37,280 nucleotides of DNA from JAFDWI01 sp964449375 (GTDB lineage: Bacteria; Actinomycetota; Acidimicrobiia; Acidimicrobiales; Iamiaceae). A program made the translations under genes and the position numbers. Location of the stretch: the NCBI GenBank assembly GCA_964449375.1, contig CAYVAS010000021.1, positions 1 through 37,280 of the forward strand. The letters run 5' to 3'. Numbering within the stretch: position 1 is the stretch's first letter; the number at the start of each line of letters is the position of its first letter. Below are positions 1-6,513 of the stretch, one piece after another. The notes beneath the pieces are model-generated. The model was not told the DNA's origin and made no database searches. It worked only from the letters and a program-made list of their open reading frames with translations.

Positions 1-296
1 TTGTCGGCGCCGGCGTGCAACAGCCGCCGGGCATCGTCGACGCTCCGGATCCCGCCGCCGACGGTGAAGGGGATGAAGACCTCTTCGGCGACCCGTCGCG
101 CCATGTCCACGGTGGTCGCCCGGTCGTCGGCCGAGGCGGTGATGTCGAGGAAGACCAGCTCGTCGGCACCCTCCGCGTCGTAGCGGGCCGCCAGCGCCAC
201 CGGATCCCCGGCGTCCCGGATGCCGACGAAGTTCACCCCCTTGACCACCCGGCCGCCGTCGACGTCCAGACACGGGATCACGCGGGCCACCTGCAT
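1..296 (-). CDS. hisF: Imidazole glycerol phosphate synthase, cyclase subunit (N-terminal part)
   Basis: HisF forms imidazole glycerol phosphate and AICAR from PRFAR, using ammonia delivered by HisH. About 98 residues are visible; the rest lies beyond base 1. The protein opens MQVARVIPCLDVDGGRVVKG, the near-invariant HisF start with its catalytic Asp in the CLDVD motif. FLDITAS and FTVGGGIRS, both typical of the (beta/alpha)8 barrel, follow. The ATG at 296 starts the homology directly. The gap from hisA is 40 nt, unlike the overlaps upstream, and it holds TAGGGT 7 nt before the ATG, so hisF may also have its own leaderless promoter. It is the last visible gene of the his operon. Identification is secure; completeness cannot be judged. 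Confidence 0.97.
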   Translation of the reverse strand, partial: MQVARVIPCLDVDGGRVVKGVNFVGIRDAGDPVALAARYDAEGADELVFLDITASADDRATTVDMARRVAEEVFIPFTVGGGIRSVDDARRLLHAGAD

Positions 297-303
297 CCCG
301 ACG

Positions 304-309
304 ACCCTA
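304..309 (-). promoter_or_regulatory. Candidate -10 box for a leaderless hisF transcript
   Basis: TAGGGT reads on the minus strand and ends 7 nt before the hisF ATG. This is the spacing seen before several other promoter-proximal genes in this window. It may be an internal operon promoter; this is inferred from pattern only. Confidence 0.4.
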
Positions 310-336
310 CCGGCCGCCCGGCTCAGCGGCTCCGCC

Positions 337-1101
337 TCAGGCGCCGACCTCGGCGGCCTCCAGCGCTTCGGCGAGGGTGAAGCGACCTTCATAGAGGGCC
401 CGGCCCACGATCGCGCCCGACAGCCGGCGCGGCCCGGCGGAGAAACGGGCCAGCGCGGCGACGTCGTCGAGGGACCCCACCCCGCCCGAGGCGATCACCT
501 CCAGGGTGGTGGTGCGCAGCACCCGGCCCAGGCCCTGGAAGTCCGGGCCCTCCATGGTGCCGTCGCGACCGATCTCGGTCACGATCACCGCCGCCACGCC
601 GGCGGTCTGGAACCCGTCCACGACCTCGAGCAGGTCACGACCCGAGTCGGTCTCCCACCCGCGGGTGGCGACCCGCCACACCGGGTCGCCGGATTCGTCG
701 ACGACCTGGCGGGCGTCCAGCCCCACCGCGACCCGTCCCGGGTGCGTGCCTGCGAGTTCGCGGACCAGGTCGGGGGTCTCCATGGCGGCGGTGCCCACCA
801 CCACGCGCGCCACGCCCACGTCCAGCAACGCCTCGGCCCGGTCGCGGTCACGCACCCCGCCGCCGGACTGGACGGGCACGTCGACGGCCGCGCAGATCGC
901 GGCGATCTGGTCCCGGTTGTGGGCCTCTCCGGTCCGGGCGGCGTCCAGGTCCACCACGTGCAACCATTCGGCCCCGGCCGAGGCGAAGGCCCGGGCCTGG
1001 GCGACCGGGTCGTCGCCGTAGGAGGTCTCCCGGTCGAAGTCCCCCTGGGTCAGGCGGACACAGCGTCCCTCACGAAGGTCGATGGCCGGATAGAGCTGCA
1101 T
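337..1101 (-). CDS. hisA: Phosphoribosylformimino-5-aminoimidazole carboxamide ribotide isomerase
   Basis: HisA isomerises ProFAR to PRFAR in histidine synthesis. The 254-residue length is normal for this (beta/alpha)8 barrel. It begins MQLYPAIDLREGRCVRLTQG, with the catalytic Asp8, and contains SGGGVRD, VAVGLD, TEIGRDGTMEGP and IASGGVGS. The ATG at 1101 was chosen because the conserved N-terminus starts there; a GTG three codons earlier would overlap the hisH stop. The segment TRGWETD resembles the RGWETD region of mycobacterial PriA, the dual HisA/TrpF isomerase of many actinobacteria. Dual activity is therefore possible, but motif reading cannot prove it. The gap from the hisH stop is 5 nt. 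Confidence 0.95.
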   Translation of the reverse strand: MQLYPAIDLREGRCVRLTQGDFDRETSYGDDPVAQARAFASAGAEWLHVVDLDAARTGEAHNRDQIAAICAAVDVPVQSGGGVRDRDRAEALLDVGVARVVVGTAAMETPDLVRELAGTHPGRVAVGLDARQVVDESGDPVWRVATRGWETDSGRDLLEVVDGFQTAGVAAVIVTEIGRDGTMEGPDFQGLGRVLRTTTLEVIASGGVGSLDDVAALARFSAGPRRLSGAIVGRALYEGRFTLAEALEAAEVGA

Positions 1102-1106
1102 GGCAC

Positions 1107-1751
1107 TCACGTTCGCGTCCGGGCGCACCGGGCGGCGAACGCGGCGAGGATCGCCAGGCCGGTCCGGGCGGACTTCTCCGGATGGAACTGGGTGGCCACC
1201 AGGTGGTTGCGGGCGACCACGGCGCTCACCGGGCCGCCGTAGTGGCAGCGGGCGACGGTCTCGTCGCCGGGAGGCGCCGCGTAGGAGTGCACGAAGTAAC
1301 ACCACGGCTCGGGTCCCACCTCGGCGAGGAGCCAGTGGTCCGGGTCGTCGACGACCAGTCGGTTCCACTGCATCTGGGGCAGTTTCACGTCGCCGGCCAG
1401 CCGCCGGACGGAGCCGGCCAGCACCCCCAGACCCGGAGTGGCCGGGCTCTCCTCCGAGCCCTCGTAGAGCATCTGCATCCCCACGCAGATTCCCAGGAAC
1501 GGCACGCCGGTGTCGTCGCGGGCGGCCAGGGCCGCCGCGCGGACCACCGGGGCGAGGCCGGTGCCGTGCAGGGCGTCGACGCTGCCGGCGAACGCGCCCA
1601 CGCCGGGCACCACCACTCCGTCGGCAGCGGAGATCTCGGCTGCCTCGGCGGTCAGGCGGGCGTCCGCGCCCAGATGCTGGAAGGCCTTCTCGGCGCTGCG
1701 CAGGTTGCCGACCCCGTAGTCGACCACCGCCAGTCGGGGCCGGTCACTCAC
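1107..1751 (-). CDS. hisH: Imidazole glycerol phosphate synthase, glutamine amidotransferase subunit
   Basis: HisH hydrolyses glutamine and passes ammonia to HisF. The 214 residues form a class I glutamine amidotransferase. It starts near RLAVVDYGVGNLRS. The nucleophile is Cys89 in GICVGMQ, and the triad is completed by His190 and Glu192 in QFHPEKS; VPGVGAF and YFVHSY are also family motifs. The GTG start at 1751 overlaps the hisB stop as GTGA, the usual coupling signal in this operon. A longer reading frame upstream only shadows hisB. Confidence 0.96.
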   Translation of the reverse strand: MSDRPRLAVVDYGVGNLRSAEKAFQHLGADARLTAEAAEISAADGVVVPGVGAFAGSVDALHGTGLAPVVRAAALAARDDTGVPFLGICVGMQMLYEGSEESPATPGLGVLAGSVRRLAGDVKLPQMQWNRLVVDDPDHWLLAEVGPEPWCYFVHSYAAPPGDETVARCHYGGPVSAVVARNHLVATQFHPEKSARTGLAILAAFAARCARTRT

Positions 1752-2359
1752 AACACACCCTTGGTGGAGGGTACTCCTCCACCCTCGTGACGGACCGCGG
1801 CGCGCAGGCACCGGGACACGCCCTTGAAGGTCGCCTCGATGACGTGGTGGGTGTTGGTGCCGGCTCGTCGGGTGACGTGCAGGGTGATCGCGGCCGAGGT
1901 GGCGAACGACGACCAGAAGTGCTCGGCCATCTCGGGGTTGAACGGCGGGTTCCCCAGCGGGAGTACCTCCCCGAAGGGCACGTCGTAGACCACGTAGGGG
2001 CGGCCCGACAGGTCCACGGCGACCTCGATGAGTGCCTCGTCCAGCGGGTAGAGCCCCGAGGCGTACCGCTGCACCCCCGCCTTGTCGCCGAGCGCCTCGG
2101 CGAAGACCTCACCCAGCAGGATGCCGGTGTCCTCGATGGTGTGGTGGCCGTCGACCTCCAGGTCGCCCTTGGCGTCGACCGTCAGGTCGAACCCGCCGTG
2201 GCGGCCGATCTGGTCGAGCATGTGGTCGAAGAAGGGCAGGCCCGTGGACACCTCCACGGTGCGCCCACCACCGTCGAGGTCGATCGACACGGCGATGTCG
2301 GTCTCCCCGGTGGTCCGCGAACGGGACGCCCGTCGGGTGGATGCGGTGGCTTCGGTCAT
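1748..2359 (-). CDS. hisB: Imidazoleglycerol-phosphate dehydratase
   Basis: HisB dehydrates imidazole glycerol phosphate to imidazole acetol phosphate. It has 203 residues, the monofunctional form without the histidinol-phosphatase domain found in enterobacteria. The metal-binding histidine motifs are FFDHMLDQ, DGHHTIEDTG, AEHFW and NTHHVIEATFKG, all in the usual order. The ATG at 2359 overlaps the hisC stop as ATGA. The long open frame continuing upstream to about 2959 is a shadow of hisC. Confidence 0.97.
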   Translation of the reverse strand: MTEATASTRRASRSRTTGETDIAVSIDLDGGGRTVEVSTGLPFFDHMLDQIGRHGGFDLTVDAKGDLEVDGHHTIEDTGILLGEVFAEALGDKAGVQRYASGLYPLDEALIEVAVDLSGRPYVVYDVPFGEVLPLGNPPFNPEMAEHFWSSFATSAAITLHVTRRAGTNTHHVIEATFKGVSRCLRAAVRHEGGGVPSTKGVL

Positions 2360-3432
2360 GATCGGAGTATCTCCTGGAGCGCGTCGAGGAACCGGTCGTC
2401 CTCGTCCCTGGTGCCCACCGTGACGCGGAGGCACCCCTGCAGTCTGGGCCATGATGCGCAGTTCCGCACCAGCACCGAGGCATCCACCAGCCGTTGCCAG
2501 ACCTCTTCGGCGTCGACGTTTCGGGGTCGGAACAGCACGAAGTTGGCGTCGGAGGGCACCACGTCGACCTCCAGGTCCGCCAGTCGGGCCACCAGCCGGC
2601 CCCGTTCCTCGCGTAGCGCCGCCACCCGGGCCCGCATCTCGTCCTCGAAGGTCAACGCAACCCGACCCGCGAGCTGCTTGGCGCTGTCCAGGTGGTAGGG
2701 CAGCACGACCTTGTCGAGCTCGGCCACCAGCCAGGCCGGACCCACCAGATACCCCAGCCGCAACCCGGCCATCGCCCAGGTCTTGGAGAAGGTCCGGGTC
2801 ACCACGAAGGGGCGGTCCTCGGCCACCAGGTCGAGCGCGGAACGGTCCGCGAACTGACCGTAGGCCTCGTCCACGACACACAGCCGCCCCGTGTCGGCCG
2901 CCCGGGCCTCGATCACCGCGCGTGACTCGGTCCGTCCGGTCGGGTTGTTGGGAGAGCACAGGAACACCACGTCGGGGTCGTGGTCCGCGACGAATCCGGC
3001 GACCCGGTCAGGGTCCAACGAGAAGTCGGCCGCCCGGTCCCCGGTGACCACGCCGGTGCCGGTGATGCGCGCCAGGTGGGAGTGCAGCGCGTAGGTGGGT
3101 TCGAACACCGCTGCGGTCCGTCCCGGACCCCCGTAGGTCAACAGCAACGTCTGGAGCACCTCGTTGGAGCCGTTCGCGGCGAAGACCTGCTCGGGTCCCA
3201 CGCCGTGCAGGGCGCCGATGTCGCGTCGCAACGCGGTGGCGCCACGGTCCGGATACCGGTGCCACTGCACGGTCGCCAGGGCTCGGGCCAGCGCCGGAGC
3301 GAAGCCCTCGGGCGGACCGACGGGGGACTCGTTGGTGTTGAGGCGCACCTCCACGTCGACCTGGGGCGAGTGGTAGCCCGCGCGCAGTGCCAGGTCGTCG
3401 CGGGGCGCGATCGGTGGGACGGGCGCGCTCAT
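2356..3432 (-). CDS. hisC: Histidinol-phosphate aminotransferase
   Basis: HisC is a PLP enzyme that converts imidazole acetol phosphate to histidinol phosphate with glutamate as amino donor. It has 358 residues of aminotransferase fold type I. Visible motifs are LNTNESPVGPP near the N-terminus, the SPNNPTG motif, VVDEAYGQF, and the PLP lysine Lys217 in TFSKTWAMAGLRLGY. The arginine that binds substrate carboxylate or phosphate is likely in LRVTVGTRDED near the C-terminus. The ATG at 3432 overlaps the hisD stop as ATGA; in-frame sequence upstream of it belongs to the shadow of hisD. Confidence 0.97.
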   Translation of the reverse strand: MSAPVPPIAPRDDLALRAGYHSPQVDVEVRLNTNESPVGPPEGFAPALARALATVQWHRYPDRGATALRRDIGALHGVGPEQVFAANGSNEVLQTLLLTYGGPGRTAAVFEPTYALHSHLARITGTGVVTGDRAADFSLDPDRVAGFVADHDPDVVFLCSPNNPTGRTESRAVIEARAADTGRLCVVDEAYGQFADRSALDLVAEDRPFVVTRTFSKTWAMAGLRLGYLVGPAWLVAELDKVVLPYHLDSAKQLAGRVALTFEDEMRARVAALREERGRLVARLADLEVDVVPSDANFVLFRPRNVDAEEVWQRLVDASVLVRNCASWPRLQGCLRVTVGTRDEDDRFLDALQEILRS

Positions 3433-4724
3433 CGCGTCAGCCGGCGTGTGGCCGACTCGGCGTGCGAGGCCAGGCCTTCGGCTTCGGCCAGGGTCGCCAG
3501 CGTCGGGCCCAGCTCGGCGAACGCGTCCCGGTCGGCGCGGACCACGTGCATCTCCTTGCAGAAGTCGGCCACGCCCAGGACCTGGCCGTACCGGGCGCTG
3601 CGGTGGGTGGGAAGCACGTGACTGGGCCCGGCCAGGTAGTCGCCCAGCGAGGCCGGGGTGTACGGGCCACAGAAGATCGCCCCGGCGTTGCGGACCCCGG
3701 CCACCAGCGGGTCCGGGTCGGCCACCATGAACTGCAGGTGTTCCGGCGCGACCACGTTCACCACCTCCAGCGCCTGTTCGGGCGACGCGCACAGCGCCAC
3801 GTGACCGTTCTGGCCGAGGGTCGCCTCGATCTCGGCCCGCCGTGCCGCCCCCGAGAGCTGCGCCTCGACCTCGGCGGTCACCGCGTCGGCCACGGCCTCG
3901 TCCCAGGTGACGCACCAGGCCAGTCCCAGCGGGCCGTGCTCGGCCTGCACCAGCAGGTCCACGGCGACCAGATCGACCGGGGCGGTGGCGTCGGCGACCA
4001 CGACCACCTCGGAGGGTCCGGCGAAGGCGTTCGGCACCCCCACCCGGTCGGCCACCGCCCGCTTGGCGAGCGCCACGTAGATGTTGCCGGGCCCCACGAT
4101 CACGTCCACCGGCCGGATCGACTCGGTGCCCTGCGCGACCGCCGCGATCGCCTGGGCACCGCCGACGCCGACCACCTCGTCGACGCCGGCGATCGCGCAG
4201 GCGGCCAGGGTCTCGTCGGGCACCGTGCCATCGGCCCGGGGCGGCACGCACACCACCACCCGCTCCACGCCCGCCACGCGGGCGGGAACCGCGGTGTGCA
4301 GCACCGTGGAGGGGTACACCGCCAGACCCCCGGGGACGTAGCAGGCTGCGGCGGCGACCGGTCGGAACACCGTGTCGACCCGGAGGCCGGTGGCGTCGAC
4401 GAAGCTGGCGTCGGTGGCGGTGACGCTGCGTTGGTGTTCGTGGAAGGCCCCGATCCGTGCGGCGGCGACCTCCAACGCGGCGCGCAGCTCCGGTGCGATC
4501 CGTTCGGGCGCGGAGCGCACCGTCGCCTCGGGAACGATCAGGGACTCCAGGCGGGCCCCGTCGAAGCGTTCGGTCAGCTCCCGCACCGCCCGATCGCCGT
4601 CACGTTCGACCCGGGCCACGATCTCGGCGACCGCCTCGGCGGGCTCTGCGCCACCGGTCGACGGCGCGGGCAGAAGGCGGGCCAGGTCACCGGTGGCCTC
4701 TCGAAGGTCCAGTCGCTGCAGCAC
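3429..4724 (-). CDS. hisD: Histidinol dehydrogenase, first gene of the his operon
   Basis: HisD carries out the last two steps of histidine synthesis, oxidising L-histidinol to histidine with NAD and zinc. The 431 residues match the family length. Motifs include YVPGGLAVYPSTVLHTAVPA, VGPGNIYVALAKR, FAGPSEVVVVAD and QAEHGP (zinc ligands Gln and His). The catalytic Glu-His pair lies in VVAPEHLQ, GDYLAGPSHVLPT follows, and the C-terminal zinc-ligand His is in GLASHAES. The GTG at 4724 is the only plausible start: homology begins at LQRLDLRE and TAGCGT lies 8 nt upstream. The frame stays open to about 5183, but that extension has no HisD-like sequence. hisG and hisE/hisI are not in the window. 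Confidence 0.97.
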   Translation of the reverse strand: MLQRLDLREATGDLARLLPAPSTGGAEPAEAVAEIVARVERDGDRAVRELTERFDGARLESLIVPEATVRSAPERIAPELRAALEVAAARIGAFHEHQRSVTATDASFVDATGLRVDTVFRPVAAAACYVPGGLAVYPSTVLHTAVPARVAGVERVVVCVPPRADGTVPDETLAACAIAGVDEVVGVGGAQAIAAVAQGTESIRPVDVIVGPGNIYVALAKRAVADRVGVPNAFAGPSEVVVVADATAPVDLVAVDLLVQAEHGPLGLAWCVTWDEAVADAVTAEVEAQLSGAARRAEIEATLGQNGHVALCASPEQALEVVNVVAPEHLQFMVADPDPLVAGVRNAGAIFCGPYTPASLGDYLAGPSHVLPTHRSARYGQVLGVADFCKEMHVVRADRDAFAELGPTLATLAEAEGLASHAESATRRLTR

Positions 4725-4732
4725 GACCGCAC

Positions 4733-4738
4733 ACGCTA
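4733..4738 (-). promoter_or_regulatory. Candidate -10 box of the his operon
   Basis: TAGCGT on the minus strand ends 8 nt before the hisD GTG, so transcription would start at or next to the start codon. There is no good Shine-Dalgarno sequence. No clear -35 element is visible. The 107-bp hisD/4832 interval shows no T-box or histidine leader peptide. Confidence 0.55.
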
Positions 4739-4817
4739 CCGCCGGGCCCCTGGGTGGTCTCCAACCGTTTCGGCCCGCTCCGGGACCGTCCACGGCGGCC
4801 GCGGACCGGCGGTCCCC

Positions 4818-4823
4818 TAGGCT
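4818..4823 (+). promoter_or_regulatory. Candidate -10 box for the 67-residue protein gene
   Basis: TAGGCT lies 8 nt before the GTG at 4832 and is divergent from the hisD promoter. The geometry suggests a leaderless transcript. Confidence 0.5.
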
Positions 4824-4831
4824 CGCGCCCC

Positions 4832-5035
4832 GTGAGGGCGATCGACCCGGAACTGTCCGCGCTGGCGACGAACCTCGACGAGGTTCGTGTCCGGATCGAG
4901 GCGCTCGCCGGTGAGTTGGACCGCGAACCCACCGACCGGATCGCCGCCGAGCTGTTCGAGACCGAACGGGCCCTGCGTGCCGCGGTGCGCCGCCTCGCCG
5001 CTGCCCGACGGCTCGTCGCCGACCAGAACCCCTGA
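4832..5035 (+). CDS. Small hypothetical coiled-coil protein (67 aa)
   Basis: I do not recognise a named family. The protein starts (GTG) RAIDPELSALATNLDEVR and is almost entirely heptad-compatible helix rich in Leu, Ala, Arg and Glu. It has no cysteine, signal peptide or membrane segment, so a short cytoplasmic coiled coil is the best description. Support for a real gene comes from a -10-like TAGGCT 8 nt before the GTG, actinobacterial codon usage and a strong hairpin 22 nt after the stop. The same frame is open upstream to 4457, but that part is antisense to hisD. Its place beside the his promoter does not itself imply a role in histidine synthesis. Confidence 0.6.
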   Translation: MRAIDPELSALATNLDEVRVRIEALAGELDREPTDRIAAELFETERALRAAVRRLAAARRLVADQNP

Positions 5036-5050
5036 CCGATTCGGCGGCCC

Positions 5051-5147
5051 AAAACGAGGACAGCGCCCCTCGAGAGGGGCGCTGTCCGGGCGACACCAGG
5101 CGGCGGATCCTGTGTCGCCGGGAACCAGGTGGCGGGAACCTGGTCGA
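5051..5147 (-). ncRNA. Candidate three-hairpin small RNA ending in an intrinsic terminator
   Basis: On the minus strand, a TAGCAT -10 box (5158-5153) is followed within about 10 nt by three consecutive hairpins. H1 is ACCAGGT/ACCTGGT (5144-5138 with 5130-5124), loop TCCCGCC. H2 is GGCGACAC-AGG/CCT-GTGTCGCC (5119-5109 with 5100-5089), one bulged G, 8-nt loop ATCCGCCG. H3 is a perfect 13-bp stem (5087-5075 with 5070-5058), loop CTCG, followed by TCGTTTT. H2 and H3 are one base apart. Promoter, two C-rich-loop hairpins and terminator within about 100 nt is the layout of a small RNA; the actinobacterial 6C RNA has a similar plan, but these loops lack six consecutive C residues. No open reading frame explains the pairing. 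The alternative is that this is only the 3' end of nth readthrough. Confidence 0.5.
5058..5087. terminator. Strong intrinsic terminator hairpin, probably bidirectional
   Basis: A perfect 13-bp GC-rich stem with a 4-nt loop. On the minus strand it is followed by TCGTTTT, a reasonable U tract, so it would end the candidate small RNA or nth readthrough. On the plus strand it lies 22 nt after the stop at 5035 but has no T tract, so termination in that direction is less certain. Confidence 0.7.
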
Positions 5148-5152
5148 TGGCC

Positions 5153-5183
5153 ATGCTATCGACCGACCTCCGCACTCCGACAA
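5153..5183 (-). promoter_or_regulatory. Candidate promoter of the small RNA
   Basis: TTGTCG (5183-5178) and TAGCAT (5158-5153) are separated by 19 nt on the minus strand, in the nth 3' intergenic region. The spacing is slightly long for a sigma70-type promoter. No start codon follows at leaderless distance in a convincing frame, consistent with a non-coding product. Confidence 0.4.
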
Positions 5184-5238
5184 CCCCCGGTCCGAAATTC
5201 AACGGGCGCCGTCACCACCGTGGTGCCCGAAGGCCGGC

Positions 5239-5880
5239 TCAGACCGTGGCCGAGGGGCAGAAATCGGCCAGCACACACGCCTCACAGCGGGGCCGGCGTG
5301 CCAGACACACGTTCCGTCCGTGCAGGATCAGCCGCATCGAGAAGTCGCCACGTTCGGCCGCGGGCACCATCGGGTTCAGCTCGTGCTCGACCTTCACCGG
5401 GTCGGTATCGGTGGTCAACCCCAACCGCCGGGCCAGCCGTCCCACGTGGGTGTCCACGGGGAGCCCGGGCAGGTCCATTGCGACGCTGCGCACCACGTTG
5501 GCGGTCTTCCGCCCCACCCCGGGCAGCGACACCAGGTCTGCCATGCGACTGGGCACCCGACCTTCGAAGCGTTCCACCAGCGCCTGGGCCATCCCCAGCA
5601 GGCTGCGGGTCTTGTTTCGGTAGAACCCGGTCGACCGGATCAGCTCGGCCACGTCGTCGGGGTCGGCGACCGCGAGGTCCTCCGGTGTCGGGTACCGGGC
5701 GAACAGCGCCGGGGTGACCTGGTTGACCCGCTCGTCGGTGCACTGGGCCGACAGGATCGTGGCGGTCAGCAGTTCGAAGGCGTTGCGGTGGTCCAGGGCG
5801 CACTCGGCGTCCGGATACTCCTCGGCGAGTCGTGCGTTGGTGACCCGGGCACGGCCCGCCGGACTACGTGGTCTTGCCAT
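5239..5880 (-). CDS. nth: Endonuclease III, [4Fe-4S] base-excision-repair glycosylase
   Basis: Nth removes oxidised pyrimidines from DNA and nicks the abasic site. The 213 residues show the full HhH-GPD architecture. The helix-hairpin-helix LPGVGRKTA spans residues 119-127 with catalytic Lys125, and PVDTHVGRLARRLGL supplies catalytic Asp143. A C-terminal iron-sulphur loop has Cys192, Cys199, Cys202 and Cys208 (C-X6-C-X2-C-X5-C). The ATG at 5880 sits 7 nt after TAGCGT and 35 bp from the divergent start of the acetyltransferase gene; the frame is open further upstream only through that spacer. A short CACCA/TGGTG inverted repeat follows the stop but is a poor terminator. Confidence 0.96.
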   Translation of the reverse strand: MARPRSPAGRARVTNARLAEEYPDAECALDHRNAFELLTATILSAQCTDERVNQVTPALFARYPTPEDLAVADPDDVAELIRSTGFYRNKTRSLLGMAQALVERFEGRVPSRMADLVSLPGVGRKTANVVRSVAMDLPGLPVDTHVGRLARRLGLTTDTDPVKVEHELNPMVPAAERGDFSMRLILHGRNVCLARRPRCEACVLADFCPSATV

Positions 5881-5887
5881 CTCCGAG

Positions 5888-5893
5888 ACGCTA
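5888..5893 (-). promoter_or_regulatory. Candidate -10 box for nth
   Basis: TAGCGT on the minus strand, 7 nt before the nth ATG. It lies only 10 bp from the opposing box at 5904-5909, so the two divergent promoters must share or exclude polymerase. Confidence 0.5.
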
Positions 5894-5903
5894 GCGACCC
5901 GGG

Positions 5904-5909
5904 TAGTCT
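5904..5909 (+). promoter_or_regulatory. Candidate -10 box for the MshD-like gene
   Basis: TAGTCT, 6 nt before the ATG at 5916. The -35 region of this promoter would overlap the nth coding start. Confidence 0.5.
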
Positions 5910-5915
5910 GCGCCG

Positions 5916-6494
5916 ATGGCCCGCCGCGTCGTGTCCTCACCCACCGCCGCCGACGATGCCGCCGCCGCAGCCGACGGGCTCACCTCGATCCGCAACGTCC
6001 TGCAGCTCCGACGCGGACTCCCCCACGAACGGACCCACACCGTGGAGGTCCGGCCCTTCGTGCCCGGCCGGGACGACGACGCCTGGATCGAGGTCAACAA
6101 CCGGGCCTTCGCCGACCACCCCGACCAGTCGGGCATGACCCGGGACCGTCTCGCGGTGGACCTGGCGGCGGACTGGTTCGACGCGGCGGGGTTCCTGCTG
6201 CACGAACGGTCGGGCCGTCTGGCGGCGTTCTGCTGGACCAAGCGTCATCCCGCCACCGCCGAGGACCCTGCCTTCGGCGAGATCTACGTGATCGGGGTGG
6301 ACCCGGACTTCCAGGGCGCGGGTCTCGGTGAGGAACTGGTGCTCGCGGGGCTCGACCACCTCAGCCGGGTGGGCGAGACCGTGGCCATGCTGTACGTCGA
6401 GGACACCAACGACCCGGCACGCCGGCTCTACGAGCGTCTGGGTTTCACCGTCCACCACGTCGACCGCGTCTACGACGCCCCGGCCGCCGGGTGA
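5916..6494 (+). CDS. GNAT acetyltransferase resembling the C-terminal domain of mycothiol synthase MshD
   Basis: MshD acetylates cysteinyl-glucosaminyl-inositol in the last step of mycothiol synthesis. This 192-residue protein matches only the catalytic C-terminal half: WIEVNNRAFADHPDQSGMT, WFDAAGFLL, FCWTKRHP, GEIYVIGVDPDFQGAGLG (acetyl-CoA loop about 128-138) and LYVEDTNDPARRLYERLGF, ending HHVDRVY. Classical MshD has about 300 residues with two GNAT domains; here the N-terminal domain is replaced by about 20 Ala-rich residues. The ATG at 5916 lies 6 nt after TAGTCT, and nth begins 35 bp away on the other strand, so there is no room for a missing domain. It may be a compact mycothiol synthase or a related N-acetyltransferase; specificity is inferred. 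Confidence 0.8.
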   Translation: MARRVVSSPTAADDAAAAADGLTSIRNVLQLRRGLPHERTHTVEVRPFVPGRDDDAWIEVNNRAFADHPDQSGMTRDRLAVDLAADWFDAAGFLLHERSGRLAAFCWTKRHPATAEDPAFGEIYVIGVDPDFQGAGLGEELVLAGLDHLSRVGETVAMLYVEDTNDPARRLYERLGFTVHHVDRVYDAPAAG

Positions 6495-6513
6495 ACCTCG
6501 GATCCGGCGGACC

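Noticed and set aside
5051..5144. Calling the three-hairpin element a confirmed 6C RNA
   Set aside because: Neither loop has six C residues in a row, and no covariance search was possible; only a candidate small RNA is claimed.
4725..5183. N-terminal extension of hisD
   Set aside because: Homology begins at the GTG at 4724; the extension covers the promoter and the 67-residue gene.
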